In this document: one piece after another, positions 8,683-18,529 of the stretch
How positions within the stretch are numbered: position 1 is the stretch's first letter
Layout: each line of letters starts with the position of its first letter
Assembly (NCBI GenBank): GCA_018335015.1
Contig: JAGXKX010000008.1
Coordinates: forward strand, 1 to 39,211
Source of the DNA: Candidatus Bipolaricaulota bacterium
GTDB lineage: Bacteria; Bipolaricaulota; Bipolaricaulia; M55B111
Reading direction: 5' to 3'
Length of the DNA: 39,211 bases
Position numbers and translations under genes: made by a program
The notes under the pieces: generated by a model
The model's database searches: none
What the model saw: only the letters and a program-made list of their open reading frames with translations
Told to the model about the DNA's origin: nothing

Positions 8683-10413
8683 TTATTCAAGATGGTGATA
8701 GTCCAGTTCATACCCTTCTTTAAGCGCTTGCTTAATGGTATCGGGGATCTTTTCTACATTTCGCATCTTGAGTTCTGGATGCTCCGGGCTACCCATCACT
8801 TCTATGTTCTTTTTCCAGTCTACCAACCTCTCCCGATGATCGTCCCGGTAGTGTGCACCCCGCGACTCTTCTCTCGCTATTGCCGAACGGACGACCGATT
8901 CCGCGACGGGAAGAGCGAACTTTAGTTCCACGGCTCGGTCAAACCTCTCTGAATTAATCTTATCTACAGCCTTAATATGGTTCGCTCTCTCCCTGAGATT
9001 GAGGATCCTGGTTAAACCTTGCTTGAGTCCCTCCTCCGTTCTGACTATACCCGCGTGTTTCCATAGAACTCTGCCGAGTTCGTCCATTAGTTCACCGGGA
9101 TCGTTATCGCCGCCCCCGTCGCGTATATCCTCGATTTCTGCGAGACCGGACTTTATCATAGCTTCAGGGGCAGAAGGATTGCTGACACTTTTAGCGTACT
9201 CCTTTAGCGCCACGGCCACGTGCTGACCGAACGTCACCACTTCGGCCAGGGAGTTGCCGCCAAGTCTGTTGGCACCGTGGAGACCCGCCGTTACTTCGCC
9301 GACCGCGAATAGACCTTCGACGGCGGTCTTACCGGTCTCGAAGTTAATCTTGACGCCGCCCATAGAGTAGTGTGTAGTTGGCGCAACCTCCATCCTTTCG
9401 CTGGTCGGATCCACTCCGACCTCCCGGAACTTTTCCACTATTCCCGGAATCCGCTCCCGCACCGATTCCGAGTCCTCGTGAGAAATGTCCAAATAGACGC
9501 CGCCCGCTTCCGTTCCGTTTCCTTTTTCGATCTCCCTGTAGATGGCTCTGGCTACCTTATCCCTGGCGTCAAGCTCCATCTTCTGCGGCGAATACCGCTC
9601 CATGAACCTATCGTCGTTAGTGTTGAAAAGCTTGCCCCCCTCTCCCCGGACAGCTTCCGTGACGAGACTTCCAAGTTTCTCCTCCGGCTTTACCATACCG
9701 GTCGGGTGGAACTGGACCATCTCCATGTCCTGAAGCCGGGCTCCGGCGTCAAAAGCCAGGGCCGGACCGTCACCCGTATTCTCGTGAGGCCGAGAAGAAC
9801 TCCGGCTGTAGATCTGAGTGTATCCGCCCGCGGCCAGGAGGACGGCTTTTACTTTGAATAGGAGTAGTTCAGAGGACTTTTTGTCGTAACCCACTGCTCC
9901 TATCGCCCGTCCTTCTTCCGTCAATATTTTCGTTACCACTACTTCCTGTTTGCGGGCCACGTTGGTTCCCTTTATGGCATCTACTAACGTCGCTTCGATT
10001 GCCTTACCCGTCCTATCCCCGACGAAACACGTCCGACGAAAGGATTGAGCTCCGAAGTAGCGCTGATCTATACTTCCGGAATCCGTGAGGTTAAAATTAC
10101 ACCCCCATTCTCGCAACTCCTTTACTCTATCTGGAACTTTTTTGCAGAGTAGTTCGACGGCTCTCGGATCGTTGATAAATCCACCTTCCCTTAAAGTATC
10201 TGCCGCGTGTATCTTCCAGTTATCCTCAGGGTCCAGGTTGCCGAACGAGGCGTTAATCCCGCCGGCCGCTTTGACCGTATGGGCGTCCCCGAACTCTCTT
10301 TTCCCAACTACTAGCACATCTAAGGAGGTCCGGTCCAGCTCTAAAGCCGCTCTCAGACCGCCACCTCCGGCGCCGATGATCAGTACGTCTGAATCTATTG
10401 TCGAATAGTTCAT
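8683..10413 (-). CDS. FAD-dependent fumarate reductase/succinate dehydrogenase flavoprotein or L-aspartate oxidase-like
   Basis: DVLIIGAGGGGLRAALEL, TVKAAGGINASFGN, RRTCFVGDRTGKAIEATL, LQDMEMVQFHPTGM, HYSMGGVKIN, GLHGANRLGGNSLAEVVTFG. No Fe-S or membrane subunit adjacent. Confidence 0.82.
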   Translation of the reverse strand: MNYSTIDSDVLIIGAGGGGLRAALELDRTSLDVLVVGKREFGDAHTVKAAGGINASFGNLDPEDNWKIHAADTLREGGFINDPRAVELLCKKVPDRVKELREWGCNFNLTDSGSIDQRYFGAQSFRRTCFVGDRTGKAIEATLVDAIKGTNVARKQEVVVTKILTEEGRAIGAVGYDKKSSELLLFKVKAVLLAAGGYTQIYSRSSSRPHENTGDGPALAFDAGARLQDMEMVQFHPTGMVKPEEKLGSLVTEAVRGEGGKLFNTNDDRFMERYSPQKMELDARDKVARAIYREIEKGNGTEAGGVYLDISHEDSESVRERIPGIVEKFREVGVDPTSERMEVAPTTHYSMGGVKINFETGKTAVEGLFAVGEVTAGLHGANRLGGNSLAEVVTFGQHVAVALKEYAKSVSNPSAPEAMIKSGLAEIEDIRDGGGDNDPGELMDELGRVLWKHAGIVRTEEGLKQGLTRILNLRERANHIKAVDKINSERFDRAVELKFALPVAESVVRSAIAREESRGAHYRDDHRERLVDWKKNIEVMGSPEHPELKMRNVEKIPDTIKQALKEGYELDYHHLE

Positions 10414-10654
10414 TTTACCTCCCCGTGGTTTCAGTTATCCGGATATAGCGGGTCCGACCTTTAGTATGCTTTTCTCTGAATTAAACCTGTTCGGTTGGTT
10501 GGTTATTGGTCACGTTGTTAGTATACTTAATAAAACTGGATATTTGTAGCAAACGGTTACAATAGAATAGATGTTTTCATTTACATATTTAACAAGGAAT
10601 GTTCCAGGACAACTTGAGTATAGGGTCTGTTTAGTCTCAATTGGAGAGGATAAC

Positions 10655-12109
10655 GTGACGAGAACAGAACGAGACTCTCTCGGCAAAGTAGAGGTACCGG
10701 ATGGAGTGTACTACGGAAGCTTTACCGCGCGTGCCCTGGAGAACTTTGAGCTTTCCGGGCAGACCGCCCCGCCGGAGTTAATTGCGGCTCTGGGCAAGAT
10801 AAAAGTCGCGGCAGCTCGCGTGAACGAAGAGATTGGCAATCTCGATCGGGAGAAGTCACGGGCCGTTGTCTCCGCAGCCGAGGAAGTAGTTGCCGGCGAG
10901 CATGAAGAACAATTTCCGCTCGACCTGATACAGGCAGGTGCAGGAACACCAATCCACATGAACGTAAACGAGGTCATAGCAAACCGGGCGACGGAGCTGC
11001 TGGGAGGAGGACTCGGTGATTATCTGGTTCATCCCAATGATCACGTAAATATGGGGCAGAGCTCCAACAACGTCGTGCCGACGGCCTTTAGACTTGTTAC
11101 TCTCGACTTAGCGGAAGATTTAGTGACTGAGATGGAAAAACTCGGTCAGGCTTTCGTAAAAAAAAGCGAGGAGTTTGCGGACCTGGTAAAAGTAGGCAGG
11201 ACTCACTACCAGGACGCCGTTCCGGTAACGCTTGGCCAGGAGTTCGGGGCCCACGCCCACGTCTGCCGAAGGTCGGTTAAAAGCATAGCGGAGTCTGCCG
11301 AAGGTCTATACGAGGTCGGGCTGGGTGGCAACGCGGTCGGTACGGGAATTAATACGCGCCCCGGGTTTAGAGAACGCCTTGTGGATGAGCTTTCCGCTAT
11401 TGCCGGTTTGGATCTGGTTCCGGCCAAGGACCCGATTGCGGTTACTCAGTCCATGGAACCATTCCTGAGGTTTTCCGGGTCCCTCCGCGAAGCTGCATCG
11501 GAATTGGTGAAAGTTGCCGATGACCTGATGTTTTTGAGTTCGGGGCCGAGAGCGGGTATAAACGAGATAGAGCTGCCCGAGGTGGAAGCGGGAAGCTCGA
11601 TAATGCCGGGTAAAGTCAACCCTTCAATAGTGGAGGCGGTAAAAATGAGCCTGCTTCAGGTTTTAGGTTACGACCAGACCGTGTCCCTTGCGTCTAGGGA
11701 GGGTCACCTGGAATTGAACGTCATGACCCCCTTGATAGGTAAGAACCTGATCTCCGCCGCTTTGCTATTTACCAGATCCCTAAAAACCTTTCGGGAAGAC
11801 TGTGTCGGGGGGATTCAGCCCAATCGTGAAGTAATCGAAAGGAATTTCGACAGAAGTACGGCCGTGGCTACGGCACTAAGTCCCTACCTCGGTTACGAGA
11901 GAGTGGCGGACCTGGTCAAAACCAGTTTGAAGGAAGAAAAGGGGCTGAAAGAACTGGTTTTGGAGCGAGAATTGCTCACGGAGGACGAACTAGAAACCGT
12001 TCTCGATCCGGAACGGCTGACCTCACCCGGAGAAATTGACGACCAGTTACGCGAGAAAGTTAAAAAGAGATTAAAGAAAGGGTCAGGCGGGGACGACGGA
12101 TCTAATTAA
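10655..12109 (+). CDS. Fumarase C / aspartate ammonia-lyase superfamily
   Basis: MNVNEVIANRA, NDHVNMGQSSNNVVPTAFRL, KVGRTHYQDAVPVTLGQEF, GSSIMPGKVNPSIVEAV. GTG at 10655 with GGAGAGGA upstream is preferred over 10571. Confidence 0.85.
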   Translation: MTRTERDSLGKVEVPDGVYYGSFTARALENFELSGQTAPPELIAALGKIKVAAARVNEEIGNLDREKSRAVVSAAEEVVAGEHEEQFPLDLIQAGAGTPIHMNVNEVIANRATELLGGGLGDYLVHPNDHVNMGQSSNNVVPTAFRLVTLDLAEDLVTEMEKLGQAFVKKSEEFADLVKVGRTHYQDAVPVTLGQEFGAHAHVCRRSVKSIAESAEGLYEVGLGGNAVGTGINTRPGFRERLVDELSAIAGLDLVPAKDPIAVTQSMEPFLRFSGSLREAASELVKVADDLMFLSSGPRAGINEIELPEVEAGSSIMPGKVNPSIVEAVKMSLLQVLGYDQTVSLASREGHLELNVMTPLIGKNLISAALLFTRSLKTFREDCVGGIQPNREVIERNFDRSTAVATALSPYLGYERVADLVKTSLKEEKGLKELVLERELLTEDELETVLDPERLTSPGEIDDQLREKVKKRLKKGSGGDDGSN

Positions 12110-12266
12110 ACTGGATTGCAACCAAACAGAAACGTCCAAAATGGCGAAATTCGTGAGGAGTCGACTGCGCTAATTAGGATTTGTAAAGGCCGGGTTGTCG
12201 TGGTTACCATTAATTCGATGAATTTTGGCCAGTTGAGTTAATTTTTGGAAGAAAAAGGGAGGAAAC

Positions 12267-12497
12267 ATGAAAAACAACGTGGGTAAGTGGGACAGCAGGA
12301 TAAGAAGCAGGCTCGGGATGATATTGATACTAGTTGGAATACTCCAATTTGTCGGTCTCGTAAAATTCGGACTGGTTACCGGGATAATACTTCTATTGGT
12401 AGGAATTATCCTGGTTGTTACGGGCACCACCCGTAAGTGTGGGGTTTATTCGCTGGTAGGAGTCGATACCTCGAAAGAAGAAGAGCCCGGTAGTTAA
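12267..12497 (+). CDS. Small DUF2892 (YgaP-like TM) membrane protein
   Basis: KNVGKWDSRIRSRLGMILILVGILQF...LVTGIILLLVGIILVVTGTTRKCGVYSLVGVDT resembles the DUF2892 pattern. GGGAGGAA before the ATG. Confidence 0.75.
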   Translation: MKNNVGKWDSRIRSRLGMILILVGILQFVGLVKFGLVTGIILLLVGIILVVTGTTRKCGVYSLVGVDTSKEEEPGS

Positions 12498-12545
12498 GAG
12501 TTATGCCCGGTTTAGGTTACCTTATTAGAAGGTCACTAGGTTAAA

Positions 12546-13892
12546 ATGGAAACAAAAAGTGACGAAACATTCGTGCTCCTGGGCGGTACGGGCGACCTGG
12601 CGCGCAAAAAGCTATTACCTTCTCTGTTTAACCTCTACAAGAAGGGTAAGCTGGGCGATTTTGACGTTATCGGCACCTCGCGTCACGACCTATCCAGAGA
12701 GGAGTACGTGCGGCATGTCGGGGTAAATATTAATAAAGACGAGACATGGGATGAATTTAAAGAAAACATTCGCTTTGCCCGGTTGAATTTCTATAACCCC
12801 GAGGGTTACGAGGTGCTGCAGAAGAAGCTCCTGGGGTGTGGCGATCAGAGATTATTTTACCTGGCCACCCTGCCCCAGCACTTCGACGTGATTACCGATA
12901 ACCTGGCCGCTCTCGACCTCGTAAATGAGACCTCCAAAGTATTGTACGAGAAGCCTTTCGGTGAAGACCTCCGGTCGGCAAAGAAGCTAAACCGGACTAT
13001 AAACGAGCTCTTTCCCGAGGAGAATATCTATCGAATAGATCACTATCTTGACAAAGAACTGGTCGGCAATCTCTCCATACTGCGATTTTCAAATTCCATA
13101 ATTGAGCCTATCATGAACGCGGAGTACGTCGATCAAATCCAGATAATTGCAAGCGAGGACTTCGGTGTTGGCGAGAGGGGAGGATTCTACGATCGTTACG
13201 GAGCCGTTAAGGATTTCTTTCAGAGCCACCTGCTGCAGCTACTGTCGCTGGTTGGAATGTCTACTCCTGAAAAGCTGGACGCAAAGTGTATAAGGGACGA
13301 GAAAGTCCGGGTCTTACAGGGAGTGAGTATTATGGATACGATGACGGGCCAGTACGAGGGTTACCGGGACGAGGAAGGGGTAGATGAAGATTCGACGACA
13401 GAAACTCTGGCGGCGGTTAAAGCGTCCCTGGACGGACCGCGCTGGCAGGGAGTACCCTTTTACATTTTGACCGGAAAGAACCTGGCTAAAAAGTACTCAC
13501 AGATCTACATACAGTTCGACAAAAATAACCAGTCGGCAATGGCGGGTGATGGCACTATTCCCAACTCACTGGTGGTTAGCATTCAACCCGATCGCGGCAT
13601 ATACCTCGTTATTAACACCAAAGTGCCGGGTGGAATGCAAACTGAACCGGCAAAGATGGAGTTCTGTCACGCCTGTCACCACGGTCCAAATACTCCGAGT
13701 GCTTACGAGAACCTGCTCGCTCAAGCTCTGGCCGGGGATCAGCGTTCTTTCATTCGTTACGACGAAATCGAAGAACAGTGGAGGATAGTTGACGGAATGA
13801 AGTTGCCAGAACCAACTATTTACAAACCGGGAAAGGTTCCTCCGGAAGTTCATAATTTTATCCAGGACGGGGAATGGCACGGACTGAGTTGA
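12546..13892 (+). CDS. zwf: Glucose-6-phosphate 1-dehydrogenase
   Basis: LLGGTGDLARKKLLPSLFNLY, EKPFGEDLRSAKKLN, RIDHYLDKELVGNL. Confidence 0.93.
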   Translation: METKSDETFVLLGGTGDLARKKLLPSLFNLYKKGKLGDFDVIGTSRHDLSREEYVRHVGVNINKDETWDEFKENIRFARLNFYNPEGYEVLQKKLLGCGDQRLFYLATLPQHFDVITDNLAALDLVNETSKVLYEKPFGEDLRSAKKLNRTINELFPEENIYRIDHYLDKELVGNLSILRFSNSIIEPIMNAEYVDQIQIIASEDFGVGERGGFYDRYGAVKDFFQSHLLQLLSLVGMSTPEKLDAKCIRDEKVRVLQGVSIMDTMTGQYEGYRDEEGVDEDSTTETLAAVKASLDGPRWQGVPFYILTGKNLAKKYSQIYIQFDKNNQSAMAGDGTIPNSLVVSIQPDRGIYLVINTKVPGGMQTEPAKMEFCHACHHGPNTPSAYENLLAQALAGDQRSFIRYDEIEEQWRIVDGMKLPEPTIYKPGKVPPEVHNFIQDGEWHGLS

Positions 13893-13930
13893 CCGTCCGA
13901 AAATCTTTTTGCCTATAGTAGAGTGATACT

Positions 13931-14674
13931 GTGCACCGGGATCCCGAAAAAGAAATAGTCACTATAAGAGTAAAAGGGAGGAAAGACCTTGCTCGGAAGG
14001 TGGCGGAGAAGTTTTACGAATCCCTTGGCAGGTTACTGTCGTCGAAGGATAAAGTAGTGGTATCACTAGCGGGAGGAAGGTCGGTTCAATCTTTTTACGA
14101 GAGGATACCAGGTATGGCGGATCTACTGAGCGGAGGAGACTGGCGGAGAGTTCATTTCTTCTGGACTGACGAACGGCTTGTTCCACCCGGTTCTTACGAA
14201 AGTAACTACGGGCTCGCGGAAGACTTGTTTCTTGGGGAATTGATGGGCCGCGATCTCGTCAGGCCTGACCAGATCCACAGGTTTCCAGGGGAGACCTCGG
14301 GCCCGTCACGAGCACTCAAGAGTTACCGCGACGATTTGGAGAAGATCTCGAACGGAGTAATCCACCTACCGGTACTCGGAGTCGGGGGCGATGGCCACGT
14401 CGGGTCTCTTTTTCCGGGTAGTGCCCAATTAAACGAGAATAGCTCCGAGTTCTCATTGGTAGAGGCATCCCCCAAGCCGCCAAAGGAAAGGGTTACAATC
14501 TCCCCCCGGTTGATTCGGGAATCCAAATACCCGTTTCTATTCTTCATTGGCGAGGAAAAACGCGAGGCCTACGAGTGTTTCAGGGCAGAAGCGACTACTT
14601 ATTCTGATTGTCCCTGCAAGCTGGCCTTTTCCGGTTCTCCTGGCGTCTGTTACGTAGTTACGGATCTCGATTGA
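13931..14674 (+). CDS. pgl: 6-phosphogluconolactonase
   Basis: VVSLAGGRSVQSFYERI, HFFWTDERLVPPGSYESNYGLAEDLF, LGVGGDGHVGSLFPGS; follows zwf; GTG start. Confidence 0.9.
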   Translation: MHRDPEKEIVTIRVKGRKDLARKVAEKFYESLGRLLSSKDKVVVSLAGGRSVQSFYERIPGMADLLSGGDWRRVHFFWTDERLVPPGSYESNYGLAEDLFLGELMGRDLVRPDQIHRFPGETSGPSRALKSYRDDLEKISNGVIHLPVLGVGGDGHVGSLFPGSAQLNENSSEFSLVEASPKPPKERVTISPRLIRESKYPFLFFIGEEKREAYECFRAEATTYSDCPCKLAFSGSPGVCYVVTDLD

Positions 14675-14679
14675 ACACT

Positions 14680-15405
14680 TTAACTTTTGTCGAGTAAATC
14701 TCTCAATACCTGGTTTGTTGGATTGTCGTGATCAATCATGACGAACTCGAAGTTCCCTTCGGTTTCCTCGTTGTAGTTTTCCACCAGAAGCCTGTCGTTA
14801 TGGGTGTCGCCGGAGTAGATACCGGAGCTTTCTCCAACCATGTGAGTCAGCGCGCGTGGATCCGGTTTCAGGAAATCCTCCCGGGTTACAGCGACAGACA
14901 GTTCGTGGTTTAACACTCTGGATGCCAGTTTCAGCTCCTGCCTGCTTCTACCGGTTATGTATCCAAGTTTGAATTGCTCTTCTATTTTGTCCAGCAAAGA
15001 AGTATCGACCACTGGTTTCTCCTGCCGCCAAAGGCCGTCCTCTGAAGGAGAATCTTCTTTCCCGAGATAGAGCCTATCGAAAATAGGTTTGACATTCTCC
15101 TTCCCGATCCGTTTTCCAGTCCGGTTTATTATCCATTCCATTTCCTCTCCCCGGGGAAATTCTTCGACAAAATTCTTCAGGTCTTCATTAAGCCCCGCAA
15201 GGGTTAGCCCTTCAGTTACACTATAGTCGTCTCCAAACTGCCCCTTTTTTCTGAAATCTCGAATGGTCTCCAGCGAAAGTGAACCGCTGTTGCCCAGTTT
15301 TGTCCATAACTTTTCGACAGTCTTCTTAACGGCCAGGTCGTAGCTATTTTCTACGCTGATAAGAACCCCGTCTATGTCCAGGACTATCCATTCCGGGTTC
15401 AACAA
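14680..15405 (-). CDS. HAD-superfamily hydrolase, last gene of the his operon; candidate histidinol-phosphate phosphatase
   Basis: WIVLDIDGVLI (DxDG motif I), GYITGRSRQEL, KPDPRAL, SGIYSGDTHNDRL. Follows hisC. Confidence 0.75.
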   Translation of the reverse strand: MLNPEWIVLDIDGVLISVENSYDLAVKKTVEKLWTKLGNSGSLSLETIRDFRKKGQFGDDYSVTEGLTLAGLNEDLKNFVEEFPRGEEMEWIINRTGKRIGKENVKPIFDRLYLGKEDSPSEDGLWRQEKPVVDTSLLDKIEEQFKLGYITGRSRQELKLASRVLNHELSVAVTREDFLKPDPRALTHMVGESSGIYSGDTHNDRLLVENYNEETEGNFEFVMIDHDNPTNQVLRDLLDKS

Positions 15406-15445
15406 CGTTATCAGCTCCTTTGATATAACTTCGGTTCACGTAAAC

Positions 15446-16459
15446 TTAGATTTGATCGCTTATATAACTCTTCAGAGCATGGGTAAACCGGTCGTTTTCT
15501 TCCTTTGTACCAACTGTAACTCTGATGTATTCCGCCAGCCTACCGGTAAAGCTCCGAACTGAGATGCCTCGATCAAGCAGGTAGTCCGAGGCGTCAAGAT
15601 TCATAAGCAGGAAGTTTGCCTCGCTGGGATGGGAATACCGCTCGAACCTATTATATAACTTTTTTCTCTGTTCTGTAAGAAGATCTATTCTATCACGGAC
15701 AAGTTCGTAGTGGTCGAGGAGCAACTCGGCGACCCTGAGCGAGAACGAGTTAAGGTTGTAGGGTGGCTTCACCCGAAGCATGTGTCCCACGACGTCAGAA
15801 TCTCCTGCAGCGAAGCCAACCCTGGCACCGGCTAGTCCGAAAGCCTTGGAGAAGGTTCGCAGAACAACCAGGTTGTCGTAGCCCTTGATCAAATTCATAT
15901 TGGTTTCGTCGGCAAATTCTCCGTAAGCCTCGTCCAGCACGACGGGAACACCTGTCTCCAGTATTTCAACTATCTTCCCGCGATCAAAAGTGTTCCCGGT
16001 AGGGTTGTTCGGGGAACAAAGAAATACGACGGCCGCACCGTTCAGGTTATCTTTTATCTTTTTTACCTGGAGGCCGAAGTCTTCTCCGAGGGGTACGGGC
16101 CTCACGTCAAGCCCGTTTAACTCCGCGTAAAACCGGTACATGGAGAAGGTGGGCGGGGTCACTACCGCGTGTTTGCCTGCGAACAGGTGGGTGGAGTAAG
16201 AGATCAGCTGATCCGACCCGCTACCGACGACTATATTGTCCTTCTTCAGGTAGTGGAAGTCGGCCAGCTTCTCCCTGAGGCTGTCTCCGCTGGACTGAGG
16301 ATACCTGTTTACGGTTAGTTTTTCCAGTTCGCCCAGGACCTTCCCCTTGAGTTCTTCAGGCAAAGAGAACGGTGACTCGTTCTTGTCCATTCTGATTCCC
16401 GCTTCGGCGGTGCCGGGATTGTAGGGACTGAAGTTCTTTACTGTCTCCCTTATCTTCAC
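15446..16459 (-). CDS. hisC: Histidinol-phosphate aminotransferase
   Basis: RMDKNESPFSLP, NNIVVGSGSDQL-type region, CSPNNPTGNTF, VVLDEAYGEF, LRTFSKAFGLAGARVGF; in the his operon. Confidence 0.92.
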   Translation of the reverse strand: MKIRETVKNFSPYNPGTAEAGIRMDKNESPFSLPEELKGKVLGELEKLTVNRYPQSSGDSLREKLADFHYLKKDNIVVGSGSDQLISYSTHLFAGKHAVVTPPTFSMYRFYAELNGLDVRPVPLGEDFGLQVKKIKDNLNGAAVVFLCSPNNPTGNTFDRGKIVEILETGVPVVLDEAYGEFADETNMNLIKGYDNLVVLRTFSKAFGLAGARVGFAAGDSDVVGHMLRVKPPYNLNSFSLRVAELLLDHYELVRDRIDLLTEQRKKLYNRFERYSHPSEANFLLMNLDASDYLLDRGISVRSFTGRLAEYIRVTVGTKEENDRFTHALKSYISDQI

Positions 16460-17091
16460 TTTCTCCTCCTTCCCAGTTCGTTCATCACGTCTCCGAGTTC
16501 TATTCCCCGTTCTCTCAATAGAACCAGTAGGTGATAGACTAAATCCGCGGCCTCGTCGACGAAATTATCGTCTTCCGCCGCAACTATTGCCTCTATAGCC
16601 TCTTCCCCCAGCTTTTTGTTTATTTCCTCGATTCCTCGAGCAAATAACTCTGAGGTGTAAGAATCCTGTCGGGGATTCTCTCTTCTGTCTCTAATGACCT
16701 CCTCCAGTTCCTTCAGTACGTTCAGGGAGTAGTCTATCCCACCCTCCTCTACCTCTGGCTCACCTATACTACGGTAGAAGCAGCTATTTTTCCCCGTGTG
16801 GCAGGCGGGTCCCTGCTGATTTACTCTTACCAGGAGGGCGTCTCCGTCACAATCCAGTTTCACATCCTCGACAACCTGGACGTTGCCGCTAACCTCACCT
16901 TTCTTCCTTATCCTTCCCTTGCTGCGGGAAAAATAGTGGGCAAACCCCGTGGAGAGGGTTTGCTCTAGTGCTTCGCTGTCCATGTAGGCGAGGGTCAATA
17001 CCTGCCCCCCCACGTCCTGAGCGATGGCCGGAACGAGTCCTGTCTCATCCCAGTCTACGGAATCAATAATTTCCCTGTTCTCGTCTGACAT
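16456..17091 (-). CDS. hisIE: Bifunctional phosphoribosyl-AMP cyclohydrolase / phosphoribosyl-ATP diphosphatase
   Basis: LTLAYMDSEALEQTLSTGFAHYFSRSKGRIRKKGE, LDCDGDALLVRVNQQGPACHTG, then KLGEEAIEAIVAAED..EAADLVYHLLVLL. Confidence 0.95.
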   Translation of the reverse strand: MSDENREIIDSVDWDETGLVPAIAQDVGGQVLTLAYMDSEALEQTLSTGFAHYFSRSKGRIRKKGEVSGNVQVVEDVKLDCDGDALLVRVNQQGPACHTGKNSCFYRSIGEPEVEEGGIDYSLNVLKELEEVIRDRRENPRQDSYTSELFARGIEEINKKLGEEAIEAIVAAEDDNFVDEAADLVYHLLVLLRERGIELGDVMNELGRRRK

Positions 17092-17836
17092 TGGTCCCCC
17101 TTTCCAATAGGAAGTTTTTCACTTCGGCTACGCTGTAGTCACCGTAGTGAAAGATCGAAGCCGCGAGCCCCGCGCTGGCGCCAGCTCGAAATGCTTGCTC
17201 GAAGTGTTGCGGTTCCCCGGCTCCCCCGGACGCAATAACAGGAATGTTGACTGCGTCAGCGACAGCGGAAGTTAATTCCAGGTCGAAGCCGGTCCTGGTT
17301 CCATCGGTTTCCATGGACGTTAGTAAAATTTCACCTGCACCAAGTTCTTCGACACGTCGAGCCCAGTCAACAACGGAAACGCTTCGGGGTTTGGTCCCTC
17401 CATGCGTGTGGACCCTCCAGCCCCCGTCAGCCTTTTTTCCGTCGATCGCTACCACTAAATTCGCTCGACCAAGAACGTCCGCCGACTTCCGTACCAGGTC
17501 GGGATTCTCAACGGCGGCGGTATTCATGAAAACCTTATCCGCTCCGTTACGAGCCAGACCTCTGACGCCCTCCACCGTTTTTATTCCCCCGCCTACGGTG
17601 AACGGTATAAATACCTCCCTCGAGACCCTTTTTACCAGGTCGAGCAAGATATTCCTGTTCTCCTGGCTAGCTGTTATGTCAAGGAATACGAGTTCATCTA
17701 TGCCGGCAGACTCGTATTCCTTGGCCAGTTCTACCGGGTCTCCTGCGTCTCGAAGGTTCTTAAATTGGATCCCCTTTACCACGCGTCCCTTCTTTATGTC
17801 GAGCGCGGCGACAATCCTCTTAGCCAGCATTTCCAT
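17063..17836 (-). CDS. hisF: Imidazole glycerol phosphate synthase cyclase subunit
   Basis: MLAKRIVAALDIKKGRVVKG, PFTVGGGIKTVEGVRGL, LLTSMETDGTRTGFDLELT. True start near 17836; the ORF-track start (17926) lies inside hisA. Confidence 0.95.
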   Translation of the reverse strand: MEMLAKRIVAALDIKKGRVVKGIQFKNLRDAGDPVELAKEYESAGIDELVFLDITASQENRNILLDLVKRVSREVFIPFTVGGGIKTVEGVRGLARNGADKVFMNTAAVENPDLVRKSADVLGRANLVVAIDGKKADGGWRVHTHGGTKPRSVSVVDWARRVEELGAGEILLTSMETDGTRTGFDLELTSAVADAVNIPVIASGGAGEPQHFEQAFRAGASAGLAASIFHYGDYSVAEVKNFLLERGTNVRREQGNY

Positions 17837-18521
17837 CACCGAAAGTGTCGGATATTTCTGCCAGGTCCAGGTTTCCTTCGTAGAGGGCCCTTCCGATAAT
17901 TGCTCCATCGAATCCCCTGTCTTCAAGGAATCCGAGGTCTTCCTGACTGGTTACTCCGCCGGCGTAAATAACCTCCTGGTCGCTCCAGAACCTTTCCACT
18001 TCGGCTACTCCCTCCAGTTTTCCGTCGGAACCGACAGAGGTAAAAATGAACCTGTTTGTATGGTATTTCAGTTTGTCGAAGACTTCTCGGTAATCGGCTT
18101 CCAGGGTCCTTTCCCAGCCCTCGACGGCAAGGCTTTCCGAACGGACGTCGAGGCTCACGGTTAGACCGTTGAACTCTTTTCCGACCCTTGCCAAAAAGCC
18201 CTCTTCCAGGGCCATGGTGCCAACGATGGGATTTGTAACGCCAAGCTCCCTGACGTTGCGAAGGTTTCTTTCCGTTCGTATTCCGCCACCCAGCTGAACA
18301 GAAAGATCGGTCCGTGAAAGTATCTTTTTCACCGTCACCAGGTTTTTCGGGCTACCGCTGAAAGCTCCGTCGAGATCGACAACGTGAACTTTATCAACGT
18401 AGGACTCGAACTCTTTTGCTATCTTAACCGGATCGCCGTAGACCTTCTTTGTTTCCCTTTTACCTTCCTCAAGCCTGACAGCCTCTCCATCCATCACGTC
18501 AATAGCGGGGTAAATTTTCAT
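17820..18521 (-). CDS. hisA: Phosphoribosyl-formimino AICAR isomerase
   Basis: MKIYPAIDVMDGEAVRLEEG, VQLGGGIRTERNLR, VIYAGGVTSQEDL. Confidence 0.95.
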   Translation of the reverse strand: MKIYPAIDVMDGEAVRLEEGKRETKKVYGDPVKIAKEFESYVDKVHVVDLDGAFSGSPKNLVTVKKILSRTDLSVQLGGGIRTERNLRNVRELGVTNPIVGTMALEEGFLARVGKEFNGLTVSLDVRSESLAVEGWERTLEADYREVFDKLKYHTNRFIFTSVGSDGKLEGVAEVERFWSDQEVIYAGGVTSQEDLGFLEDRGFDGAIIGRALYEGNLDLAEISDTFGDGNAG

Positions 18522-18529
18522 TTCTCCTC

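Noticed and set aside
9370-9861. 163-aa plus-strand ORF antisense to the flavoprotein gene, and similar long antisense ORFs (for example 17244-18164, 19673-20107, 30375-30827)
   Set aside because: They lie opposite well-supported conserved CDSs and show no recognisable motifs; they look like shadow ORFs.
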